Assembly: GCF_042242105.1 (NCBI RefSeq)
Contig: NC_092033.1
Span: forward strand, 8,287,408-8,351,407
Direction of reading: 5' to 3'
Source of the DNA: Pempheris klunzingeri
Taxonomy: Eukaryota > Chordata > Actinopteri > Acropomatiformes > Pempheridae
Length of the DNA stretch: 64,000 nt
The notes under the pieces were generated by a model. It worked only from the letters and a program-made list of their open reading frames with translations. It made no database searches and had not been told where the DNA came from. The number at the start of each line of letters is the position of its first letter. The first letter of the stretch is position 1. Position numbers and translations under genes: made by a program. This document shows positions 48,045 to 59,240 of the stretch, piece by piece.

Positions 48045-49675
48045 TGTTGTAAACTTACAAACACACACATTAGCACTGACAAAGACACAATCATACCAGC
48101 GCAAACATGATGAGATTATAGCTTTCTCACTTAGAAATGTCACTTGTGTTCTCTTTCTGTCTCCCACACAAACACATAATTATAGTTTTTATCGACAAAT
48201 GTGAAACATTCATCAGTAAGATGGAACAAAGTGAGAGGCAGTTCATGCAGTTCAGTTTTTTTCTGAGTCCTTTTTCTTATTATTTCTACTACATCTTTCT
48301 CATCTCACTGTCTTTCTATCCTCTTTAACATGCGACTGTTTGACCCTGTGAAAACTAAATCTCTGCCTCATTCTAATCTTAATCTTACCATCAATGTTTG
48401 CAACAGTGCCGACATCTGTCATCAATACACCTCACATTCTTAACTCCATCTTGCTTCATGTCCAAGAAGAAAAACAGTTTAGGGATGACAAACAGCATTA
48501 AGCTCATTAAGCTGGCTAAGAAATACAAACATGACAACAACGTCAAGGACAAAAAAAGGGATTTAAAGGATGTAATAACCATATTATTTTACTATTATGA
48601 TGTGCTGTTGATGAATGAATAGTGCAGGAAAACAAAGGTGTTTTAGCTCATTCAGCTGTCTCTGCACTGTTCCTACTGCATTCCTTGAAATTGATTTTGC
48701 CTAAGACGGAGTATCGACAGTCTTTATAGTATTTGTAAAATAGAAAACGTCTGTCGGTCTATCGCCCCAGTCTTCCAAGTGTGACTGGTAAATAAACCTT
48801 TTTACTCTTTCAGTTCTTGAATTTACTGTGCATAAATCTAGAGGGTAAAATGCATTCAGAGAGGCAACACTGATGATCTCAGTAAAATAAACTGCCGGTA
48901 ATGCTGGGCTGCATCAATGCATCATGTGTAAAACAGAACTACATTTTGTAGTCACTGCATTGCAAAACGTGCCTCTTACTTTGGGTTTTGTTTTGAATAT
49001 TTGACTGGAGATTATTTTGTATTCTTGCTGAAAATACAGAGCCTAAAATGCAGAAATGTTAATTGTCTTGCTATCATCCTCTTTTTATTGCTCTCTTATT
49101 TGGTTGGTTGAGTCCAGCAGATATACATCAAACAATTTAACATAGATAGGGCAATTACTAAGCAACAATGTTATGGTGCTAAATGAGTGATAATCTAATG
49201 AGATCTATACTATATCTCTGTATCTCTCTCTATATATATACAGTAAGTAGATATGTTGGATCAGTGAGTCAATTTTTTGTTGTCATACTGAAGAACTGAT
49301 CATGGGAACGTAGAACGAACTGAAGATCTTAAAGCTTACAGCTGTAAATCATTCAGCATGAGAGCATTTTTTTACATCTGACTAATGTCACGCATCCCAC
49401 AAAGTCTTTCAAAGCCCTGACAAAAATGAAATTCACTCCACAAACAGACCTGAGTAGAGAGCCAATCAAGTCAAAAATACCAAAACTACTGTTTGTGTTT
49501 CCTAAAAGCAGCAGTTCTGTGTTCAATAAAGCCTGGGCAGATAAACTCATGTTGCCTGGCAACAAACACAGTGCCAGCCAATAAAAAGAGTTATGGCAAA
49601 ATCTGGTTGACTCCTCACAGAAAGAAAAAGTTCAGCACCAGTTGATTATAATGATCAGTTTGAATAGAAGTCCCC

Positions 49676-49681
<6 letters not shown>

Positions 49682-49748
<67 letters not shown>
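49682..49748. repeat. (CA)33 microsatellite
   Basis: The longest pure CA run in the window, immediately preceded by a run of nine C. Confidence 0.98.
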
Positions 49749-49750
<2 letters not shown>

Positions 49751-49929
49751 TACACACATGTGCATACACACAAACGCACACTGTTACACACAGACTTCCT
49801 TACACATGCAAGCAACTGATGCACCAGGACAACACAAAAACAGAAAATGTGCACCCAGAGAACAGTTACAGCCTCACAGACTAACATGTATGAACACACC
49901 CAGAAAAACAGACACAAACACCCTCAGGA

Positions 49930-49933
<4 letters not shown>

Positions 49934-49978
<45 letters not shown>
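49934..49978. repeat. (CA)22 microsatellite
   Basis: Pure CA run about 185 bases from the one before it. Confidence 0.98.
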
Positions 49979-49982
<4 letters not shown>

Positions 49983-50140
49983 AGCAAACAGTTCCAAATG
50001 GATGCACTTACATCCACACACACGCATGTTAAGACTACTCACTCATTCAACTGTTACAACTGATAAACAACTGAATCTCTCCTGTCTGAACTTTTCAAAG
50101 TTAAGTTAGCTGTTTTATGCGACAACTACAAGAGAGGCAC

Positions 50141-50141
<1 letters not shown>

Positions 50142-50180
<39 letters not shown>

Positions 50181-50187
50181 CACACAC
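50142..50187. repeat. (CA)n microsatellite
   Basis: About 22 CA units with one CG interruption. Confidence 0.97.
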
Positions 50188-50337
50188 TTCTGTGCTGAAG
50201 CTCGCTAACCTCAGAGGAGTCGCCAGAGGCTGCACTGACATCACGTTACCAAAGCAACAGGCAGAGAGCTGGGATTGGACGAAAGGATGATGACTCAACC
50301 TCCCTCCCTCCTCCCCCTCCTCCTCCTCTCTTTCGCC

Positions 50338-50341
<4 letters not shown>

Positions 50342-50370
<29 letters not shown>

Positions 50371-50425
50371 AGTGTCTCTCACTTTCTCATGCGCAACTTT
50401 TTGAACGTCAAGGATGCAGACAGAG

Positions 50426-50463
<38 letters not shown>
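50342..50463. repeat. (CT)15 and (CA)18 microsatellite pair
   Basis: A pure CT run at 50342-50371 and a pure CA run at 50427-50463, separated by about 55 bases. Confidence 0.97.
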
Positions 50464-50466
<3 letters not shown>

Positions 50467-51904
50467 CAGAGCCACATGATATTTGTGAATTAAAAGAATG
50501 GAAACGAACGGCGGCACGTGTCGGCTTGGACTAACTAGCTTATCCACAGAGGACATGCACTCACAAAAACTGAAAACGCTGCAAATTTGTGGTAAATAAT
50601 CGGACAAGCAAGTGCAGTGTTTCCTGTGGAGAAAGTGCCAAACACTACTGTACAAACACAAAGTCATACATTAAAGCAGCTGTGTTATTGGGTGTCTTTT
50701 GTTGTGAAACCCAGTGACACAGCTAAAAGATGGACAAAGGATGCTGTCACAGACATTTAGCTGTCCCAAGGTGATGGAACAGAAGTGACAGAGTGTTAAA
50801 TGGATAGCCTGTTTCTCTAAAATGGAAATAAATGCTGTTGACATTGGGTATATGTGTGTACGGACTTTCTAAATCAGCAGAGCCTACCTTAAGTTAACCT
50901 AGTTTCACAGCCTTCTTGAGCAGGCCTGTTAGAGGCACGCTCACTAAATCATTCATAGTGGAGAAACATGTTCCTGTGTGTGTGTGTGTGTGTGATAAAG
51001 AAAGAAAGAGTGAATGCAAAATGCTCTTTCTTCTGTTCCGAATGTTTACATGGTAGTTTCTGCTCATAACAGGGCTATTTCATCACACATCAAAAGGGAT
51101 TTAAGTGTCAACATTTTGAGGCACTAATTTGGTTTGAAATTCAATTACCTACTCAATCTTTTATAATGTGAAAGGAGATCAACATGGGTGTGCGTGTCTT
51201 TTTGTATGCGATCACACCTCTTTTATTACCTCACTAATCCAATTTTATTGTAGCAGAACTTAAGTATCTGATGAAACGTGTTGATTAGACCTGCATTAAT
51301 TTATTTTTTTTTTGGCCACTAAAGAGCAGCGAATCAAGCTGTTACATTAAAGCGACAACTTCCAAATTACAGACACGATTTTCACTCGCCGTTAAGCTCT
51401 GGTTTGGTCTCCTCACTAGCTCCTAGGGGAAATATGTGGCTCCTGTTAAATGCTCACCTATTTTCACTATGTTGTTGTTTAGCAGTGTGCAGTATTTATT
51501 TGAGTTTTTTGCTGCTGGTGAAACTCATGAAATGGAACTAGCTGAAAGATGCTTCAAAGCTTTATAGAACTGAAGGTAACATAATGATGGTGATAGTTAT
51601 CTGTGGGGTTTTGTCAATATGAGCAACTGCTTTCACATTTCCACTGGTAGTGTACAAATATTGATTATTGATATTGCAGGAGCTGTGTTTGTTCACTGCC
51701 CGTCCTCGTGCCAAGCCAGGCCAAACACATCCTGACTACAGCTCTGTATTTAATACACATACATGACAATCAGGTGATCTTATCGAGCTCACTCTGAAAA
51801 AGATATCAACTATGCATATTTCAAAAAATGTTAAACAATTGCTTTAGAGTGAAGGAAGGAAAAACATGGAAAGAGTGAGAGAGAAAAAAAATCTATAGTC
51901 ATCT

Positions 51905-52275
51905 TTACTGCTCTCCTGCCTGGTCCTTTTCTGTTTTTAACTTCCATGTTTCCTCCCTCGACATCCCTTTCTCCTCTCCCTACTCTTCTGTTCCTGTCGC
52001 TCTCTAAAATGACAGATGGTGCTCACTCACCTCTCCCCCATATTTATCTCTCAACAATCCCTCTCTCTTTTTCACTGAGTTCTTCCTCTGATCTTTTGTT
52101 GCTCATCTCTCTTTTTTCTTTTACTCCTATACCTCTGCTGTCCTCCTTTTCTCTGTCCTTCAACCCTTCTCTACCTTCTACTTTCCTTACTGTCCTCTTG
52201 TTTTACCTCCCTCACTCTCGCTTCCCGTCCGCCCCACGCCACTCTCTCTCCCTCTCTTCCTCTCCTCTAGGAAAT
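51905..52275. repeat. Pyrimidine-rich tract of about 370 bp
   Basis: Plus-strand composition is dominated by C and T (CTCTCC, TTCCTC and CCCTCTCT words), with few purines. The plus-strand open frame across it is compositional. It may form triplex DNA or act as a pyrimidine-tract protein target; nothing shows this. Confidence 0.7.
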
Positions 52276-52368
52276 CCCTCTCTACCATCTGTCTGGCTGT
52301 GATGAATTGAGAGCCTTTCAGAACAAATCAACTTGGCCAAATTAATGAGACTCTCCAAGGGGATAAAC

Positions 52369-52370
<2 letters not shown>

Positions 52371-52410
<40 letters not shown>
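52371..52410. repeat. (GT)n microsatellite ending in CG units
   Basis: About 40 bases of GT with a short CGCG stretch. Confidence 0.97.
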
Positions 52411-52499
52411 AGAGTGGGTGTGTGCACCTAAAATACTTCATAATCCGTCGTCTGTACCACTTAATTTATCCTGCAGTGTCAGATAGCATGTCACAGGGA

Positions 52500-52960
52500 A
52501 ATGCAACAGACCAGGCTGGCTGCACACATTGATGCTACGTTCCAAATCGCACGTGTCATGTCATGTCCCGCCCTGTATCCCAGTTCATGCTGTCTTTTTC
52601 ATGTAATCATCATTTCCTGTTTTATTTTGTTACTCATCTTCTCATTCAGAGTCTTCATTTCCTCCTATTGTGTTTTTTCCACCATTGTTGATTGTGTGTC
52701 CGCCCCCAACTGTGTCCCATTACCTGCCTGCCTTAGTGTATTTAGTTTGTGTCTTCCCCTCCTTCTGTGCCACAGGGTTCCAGCATTCTCCTTGTGTATA
52801 GTGTTGCTGGTTTGTTTGATCTCTGCCTAACCCTCACTGCATTGTTTGTCTGATTTCTGCCTGCCTACCCGTGTGCCCACCCTTGCAAGTATAGACTTTT
52901 TTTTTTTACCATAACTGCCTACTGTTTGAGTCATGCTTTTGAGTCCTCCAGTGGTAACAG
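52500..52960 (+). mobile_element. Possible 3' portion of a fish retroelement
   Basis: A T/C-rich stretch containing CTGTTTTATTTTG, TCTGCCTGCCT, TTGAGTCATGCTTTTGAGTCC and GTAACAGCG. It recalls the 3' region of a repeat common in teleosts that ends with TTTGAGTCCT followed by GTGACAG. No coding domain remains. Recognition is from memory and weak. Confidence 0.3.
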
Positions 52961-53489
52961 CGTACTTTTGCGGCAGTGAACTTTGACTGTCTTGCTCATA
53001 CATCCGTCTGTAGTACAAAACTTGAATACTGTGGGGAAAAAATTGGTCCTCCTCAAATCTCAACTGCTGTTTCCTTTTAATGATGGTGAGCTACTACGCT
53101 CGCTTTCAGTGAGTGTTTACCAAATACTAGGATATAAGGCAACTGTTGAACTGAGTTTTTTTGGGTCACAAATACAGATTTTGAGGACAAATTCATGACT
53201 GTATGTTTATAGACATACATCACTGAGGAAGCTCTCCAAAGTCTGGAGAAAATAACCCTGATGTTATCTCAGCTTGAGTTTAGAGACAGAAGAGAGGGAC
53301 AAAGCCTGAGCTGACCCATACTAGGAACTAAAAGTCAGGATACTTAGGATGCTTGTGAGTAAACTAAATCATTGGCGAATAGCATTAAAGTTTACTGCAG
53401 GAACTAAACTAAAAATGATCAGTCCTAACATGTGGGTTTGAGAAATAATGTTGTTCAAGAATCCATGTCATTGGATTTTTAAATCACTC

Positions 53490-53625
53490 CATTGAAATCA
53501 CTGCGGGCTGCGTGTACTTCAGTGTGAACAGTCTGCTGATAAACACTTTGAAGTCCATACTTTTTGAATAGGTAATGGGCAGTACGTTATATAGTATGCC
53601 ACTCCGAACACAGCCTTGGAAAATT
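53490..53625. mobile_element. Possible MITE relic
   Basis: Contains TACTTTTTGAATAGGTAATG and TATAGTATGCCACTCCGAAC followed by ACAGCC, resembling a terminal segment of an abundant teleost non-autonomous DNA element. Boundaries not found. Confidence 0.3.
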
Positions 53626-53992
53626 GTGTTGTAATACATTTAATGTAATACTGCGATTTACAAAAGACTTGAAGAGTGCATCAAAGCTAAGGAGGAAAAC
53701 AAGAATACCAGAGACATTGTAAAAGAACAAAAAGGCAAAGAAAGGGGAATACAATAGGCTAGCTGCTATTCAATAAAAGCCTGTCTGGAAAAATGTGTTT
53801 TGAGGCATGAATTAAAACATGATTGATTTCTAATGGAGCAATCCTCATTGACCATCTTGACCAAAGGGTAATAAAACTGTCTGGTCAATATGAGGCTGAT
53901 TCAAGGATGATAGAAAATGCTGATATATGGGAACAGAGACACCAATGACTCCTGAGATAGAACCGTAGACATATACAATCTCTTTGTCCCTG

Positions 53993-53997
53993 TGTGT

Positions 53998-54042
<45 letters not shown>
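53993..54042. repeat. (GT)n microsatellite
   Basis: About 24 GT units with one CT interruption near the start. Confidence 0.97.
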
Positions 54043-54045
<3 letters not shown>

Positions 54046-55599
54046 AGATGGATGGTGCCTTGAAGTCACTTGCTCCATGCAGGAACTAGTGGTTGTAGCG
54101 CTAAACGTGCCTGGCCAGACCTGGTGTTAATACAAAGACTAGAGCCAATTCATCTTCACTGACACTCACCCAATAGCACAGTAAATTACAGAGCGGTGGA
54201 GGGGGTGGTAAAAAGACAGAGAGAGAAAGAGGGAGATAGAGATGAGGGGAGGGACAGCACAGAAAAGTAAGACAGAGGGAGAGAAGAGAGATTTTACAGA
54301 AAGGGGAGAGTCGATTCACATCCATAAAGTTCACATAGCAACTTATAATGAATGCCTGGTTTTAAATTCATAAATCTTTAATATTAGATGCAAAGAACAG
54401 CAAGGAGTGCAGGGATTTAATCATGCCTCCTAGATAATAAGTAAACCAATATTCCTGTTGCTGGGGAATGAATACATCTGATAAAGAAATGCTTGGTGAA
54501 ATTATAATAGCCACACATAGAGGTTAAAAAATACACTTCCTTGCTCCAAACCACTGCGAGCAATAATTTTTCAGAACACGTATTTGCTACATCATTGATA
54601 GAACAGAAGCGGCCATAAAAGTTGCCTTGGCAGGGGGTGCTGGCACTAACAATGGATCCTCACGGCAGAAGGCCTCTTTGCCAGGCACATAAACAGCCTG
54701 AAAAAGTGGACACATCCCTTGGAGGACCAAATAAATCAAGTTCACCTTGTGTTTCTTATCTGGTGTTAGAAACCTCTTCCCTCTCAAGTCTCACAGGGGC
54801 TGCCTGAGGAGATTGGGGCAGTCATATTATAAGGAGTGTTGTTTATAGAATTGAAGTTACTTTCATTAACTTGGTTTTTTAGCCAGTGAGTATATTCTTT
54901 TTTAACATCTTTTGTTGTGCATACTTGCACTTGTACATACTTGCATACTTGTGCAATTTTGCTTACAGCAACTCAAGACTACTACTATAATTTCAGATTC
55001 ATCTTTTTAAAAAAAAATGCTAAGGGTCTCTACCTTCTGATCAGACGTACTAGCTGTGCTCATCAGAAAAGGCGCAGAGAGCACTGGAAAGTGGAACAAG
55101 CTTAGCTAAGGTTGTTTATGATTTGAATAGCCTAATAGAACACAAAAGGCAGCACCCTTCTTCTTTGGAGAAGAAATAGACGTAAGAACCTGATGATCAA
55201 GAAGGGCCTGCGGTCAAGAAACTATCCATCATGGATCACTTTCAGGTTACATCACAGACCGCCGTCATTTCATCTGACGCACACTAGAAAGGTCATTAAA
55301 AACACAAACTTGAAACAGATTGAATTTTGAGTGCAGTGAAACGGGACAAAAACTCTAAGCGCTTAGTTTGCCATTCCCTCTCTCTCCATATGAAAGCAAA
55401 TGCAACAAAATTCTCCTGCTGAATATGTGCACAGAGCCTATGGATGGCGCACAAGAGAAAGAGATGTGTTTGACAAATGCTTTCCAACTGTCAGACGTGG
55501 AGGGACTGACAAAGTGTAATCACCTGCTCTTTAACAACTGTGTGTCCCTGGATTTGTAAATGGCGTTGAGAACGGCAGGTGCTGAAAAATGTTTATGTT

Positions 55600-55690
55600 T
55601 TTAGTTCATCTTTATTCAACCAGGACATTTTACAAGAGAGTTCTGGCCAAAATACGACATAAGATAGATATCGCATGGTCACGTGAGAGC
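55600..55690 (+). mobile_element. Possible interspersed repeat tail
   Basis: Contains CATCTTTATTCAACCAGGAC, similar to the TTTATTTAACCAGG phrase common at one end of a widespread fish repeat. Short and degraded. Confidence 0.3.
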
Positions 55691-57974
55691 ACATCAAAAA
55701 GGTGCTTGAAGTTAATAGTAAAATGAATCAAATTTGGCTATTTTCAACAGTGCAGTGTTATGAAGTGTCCTTGAGCCTGGCACTAAATTCTCAGCAACTT
55801 AAAGGATGCTTCACTGTGGCTCACCCCGGTCACTGACCCCTGCACTATGGAGAGAAAGGGGCAGGACTAATTAGAGGACTAATTACCCCTTTGGGATAAC
55901 ACACACACACAGACACAGACACTACAGTTGCTGTTCTAAAAGCAGGTGTTCTTTCTACTACAAAATGTCCTTCAACAATAATGGACAACATAATAGAACT
56001 TTTAAGTGGAACGGCATATTGCAGCTTCGCTGCATCGTTCATCATCATCTTTCATAACTACTATTGAAGAATGTGTCCTATATAACCAGAACTGGCAGCA
56101 GCTAGTGGCAGCTAAAGCAGATTTCTGTTTGCCAGGAAGTACATTCAAGACCAATGTAGCCAGCACAGCGCCCACGTTTGGGCAGGAAACTAGAAGACTC
56201 AAGTTCAGGATGTATTTATGTGTGTGTGTGTTTGGCAGCTGACCAGTTCAGTGTTTTAATTGGCCTGTGCAAAGCCATGGTGCTGGCAACAGTAATGAGT
56301 GCAAACTCAGGAATGTGGACAGGTAGATGCTGCTGACTAGTAAATAGACGGGACAGGATGGCATGGTCATATGATGATATATTGTTACACTTACCTTGGC
56401 AAGTATTTTTCAATATCTGAATGCATGTTTCCTGTCTTATACTGACTCATTGCTTATTTGTCCTGATTGAATGAATTAAGATCAGTTAGAGATTGTAGAC
56501 TGTGGGCTGATTGGTTGAACTTTCAACTACACTTAGTTTATCATTTATAATTCAATGTATTTATTGAAAATGTAATAATAATTTGGATCGAAAATAGATT
56601 CACTATGACAGAATCATCTCCTTACAAAGTTGATATGGTGAACTCGTTAGTAAACAGCTGCTTATTTACACATCTAGCATTAGTTCACTTGGAGTCATCT
56701 GATAATGTGAGTCCAATATCCACTGTCCTTATAACTCTGTTTTGGTCTCCACCAAGTCCTAATGGAAACATATGGATATACAACGTATATACATAATGGA
56801 GCTAAATGCCTACTCAAGTTTTTTGGCTGTGGTCCTGATACGACTCCCGTAATATTGGGGATCTGCCGATTTATCATCATCTTCAGTTATGGGATATCAT
56901 ATATGAATAGTCTAACTGGGAGAACGTGACTGTTGAAAGTGACGTGAGCGGCCAGCTAGAGAAAAGACCTACCACTTTATTGGAATTGTTGGAACTACAG
57001 AAACAACAGTGCAGACACAAGCTGCGGAGAGCACTTTTGCCAGACAACAGACAAGTTTCATTTTAGCCAGAAGGAATGAATGCTAATTAGCGAGAGCTGA
57101 TATTACCTGCTGCTAGCGATGTTGGTCACTTTGACCTCTGACAGAGATGGTCAACACTCAAAATGAAACATTGCTAACTGAGTGTTTTGAACGTTGCCCT
57201 TAGCTAAAAGGAAAGATGGAGGACAGATAACAGATTTGACAATAGATTTGAAAGCAAATCTGTGTATTTTACCAGTCTGGGCGTCAGCACTCAAGGTCAC
57301 TCACACAGGTGCGGACAATTTTTTCACATTCACACAAACACTCTCATATGCAGGGAAATGCTGCACTGTAGAGCCAAATGATTCACATGCTCATTAAAAG
57401 CACAATGTGTGTGTGTGTGTCAGCTATGATTCAGTCCATGTAAGGAGGCAGCCAAGTAATTATATGCTGTGTGCAAACAAACACACAGTCCCCCCCTCCC
57501 CACCAGTTCATACTCCCCCTCCACACCCCGTTACTCCCCCACCCTCCCTCTCTCTGTCTCAAAAATTATTACTGGTGTCTTCCAAGGGAAACATTTTTGC
57601 TTTCTCACAATGATTTCCACTAATGAACACACACTACACACTATAATGGAGGACAGTGCATTGACTTAAATGGATTTCTTCAGGATTTGCCCTAATTGCT
57701 ACAGTATAATGCGAAATTTTACCTTGGGAGGACCAGATTTTTGCTCCCACAAATGTGCACGCACTCTAAAACAATATAATGTATGTGCATACATCCATGC
57801 ATACTCAACACACACACACACACACAGCCAGTCATTACGAGAGCTGCCACAGGGAATAGAATGAAAATGAAAGCTGAGCGAGGAGACATGTGGAGAAAGA
57901 AAGTAAAAAAAAAAGAAAAAAAATAGAGGGAGGAGAAAAGCCCATGTGGCAGAGGGATATTCTCATCTTCACTG

Positions 57975-58285
57975 AAATCAGCTGATCCCTCCCTCCCTCG
58001 CTCTCTTCCTCCCTCACTCCACTGCTACAGTTTTCTCTCTCACATCTACCTTTTTGTCTCTCCCCTTCCATCTCCCTCCATGCCTCCCTGTCCTCTGCCT
58101 CCCTTTCTCTTCCTCCATCCTACCTTTATCCTTTCTCAACCAGCCTCTTCTCTCCCACCACCTCTCTCTACTTTCTCCTCGCTCTCCCCTCCCTCCTACT
58201 CCCTCTTTCTCTCTCTATCTCTTGGCTTTCACTCTTTCGTATTATCACTCTCTGTATTCCACCTCCCTCATCCTCTCTCTGTCAC
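57975..58285. repeat. Pyrimidine-rich tract of about 310 bp upstream of a candidate plus-strand first exon
   Basis: Plus strand is dominated by CCTCCC, TCTCTC and CTTCCT words. It lies about 300-700 bases before the candidate transcription start near 58.7 kb. The long frame 58054-58518 across it is compositional. Confidence 0.7.
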
Positions 58286-58421
58286 AGTGGGAGAGCTGCA
58301 GGCAGACAGAGGCAGCATACACTAATGTTACTATATTTGACAAGACACACACACACATATTCTCCTGCCATACGCACGACTGCACTCACATACGGAAAAG
58401 AAGAAGGGGAGGTGGGGGCAC

Positions 58422-58590
58422 AAACACACACACACACACACAGACACACCGGAAAGACAGCCTTCAAGTATACGTGTGGATAAACACACACACACACACA
58501 CACTCCGGCGCGTGCTGAGTGCAGGAATCACAAACATAGCGACACACAGAAAGGCTAGCGCATGACGCCAGCAACCTAATGCCGTTGTCT

Positions 58591-58621
<31 letters not shown>

Positions 58622-58650
58622 ACTCTCTCTCACACACACACATCCCGTCT
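58422..58650. repeat. Clustered (CA)n and (CT)n microsatellites
   Basis: CA runs at 58422-58448 and 58484-58502 and a CT run at 58599-58622, followed by a short CA run. Confidence 0.95.
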
Positions 58651-58699
58651 CTCTCTTTTCACACACACTCACGCCTCTCAGACACACACGGCAGTGCAC

Positions 58700-59135
58700 A
58701 AGCCAGCGAACAGGGCGGCGCTGGACGTATCATTCATATAGGGAATAGATCCGAAGAAAAGGATTAACTATCTCCATCCCTCTCCCTCTACGGACCTTAT
58801 CCTCTCTTCACTCCTCTTGTGTCTCTAAGCCTCTCTTCACCTCATTTTTTTTCTACAATCCCTCATTTTTTTCCTACACAATCTCTCCTTTTCTACAATT
58901 CATTGGTGGGTTGAAGGGGAGGCTGGGGGGATTGTCTCTATACAGGAGGATTATTCTTACATTATTCATTTGACCAGGATCTTGAATGTATGGATTTCTT
59001 TAAGTGAACGGGTGACTGTTTTGTCCTTTGAGAGATTTTTGATCTTTTTTGCTTTTATTTTTGGGATATTTTGGGGGAGATGGCTGATTTCAGAAAGCTA
59101 TAAGGCTGGTGTTGTCTGAGATATTTGGTCAAAAG
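58700..59135 (+). other. Candidate plus-strand untranslated first exon (possibly lrtm2) nested in cacna2d4
   Basis: A stretch free of microsatellites ends with AAAAG followed by the strong donor GTAAGT at 59136-59141. CpG-containing DNA and a CATATAG-like element lie just upstream (about 58730). The ATGs inside it open only tiny frames, such as the one starting MADFRKL then stop near 59080, so it would be a 5'UTR exon. In mammals LRTM2 lies inside a CACNA2D4 intron on the opposite strand, and this candidate has that strand and host. No leucine-rich-repeat coding exon occurs before the right edge, so the gene identity is only inferred. Confidence 0.35.
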
Positions 59136-59173
59136 GTAAGTCTGTTTATGTTGTTAGTTTTCTTCTCAGAACC

Positions 59174-59185
59174 CCTCTCTCTCTT

Positions 59186-59235
<50 letters not shown>

Positions 59236-59240
59236 ACAGA
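59174..59240. repeat. Compound (CT)n(CA)n microsatellite
   Basis: A CT-rich run passing directly into a pure CA run, 40 bases after the splice donor at 59135. Confidence 0.95.

Larger units (their letters stand above)
41777..58500. other. cacna2d4: Very large cacna2d4 intron, repeat-rich
   Basis: No alpha2delta exon was recognised on minus and no convincing gene on plus. The stretch holds many microsatellites, pyrimidine-rich tracts and repeat relics, listed separately. The next upstream exon must end in phase 1 and should encode the family stretch before the AIGVQ segment; I did not find it. Confidence 0.55.

Noticed and set aside
58054..58518. 154-residue plus-strand frame
   Set aside because: Runs through a pyrimidine tract and a CA repeat; Ser/Pro/Leu bias is compositional.
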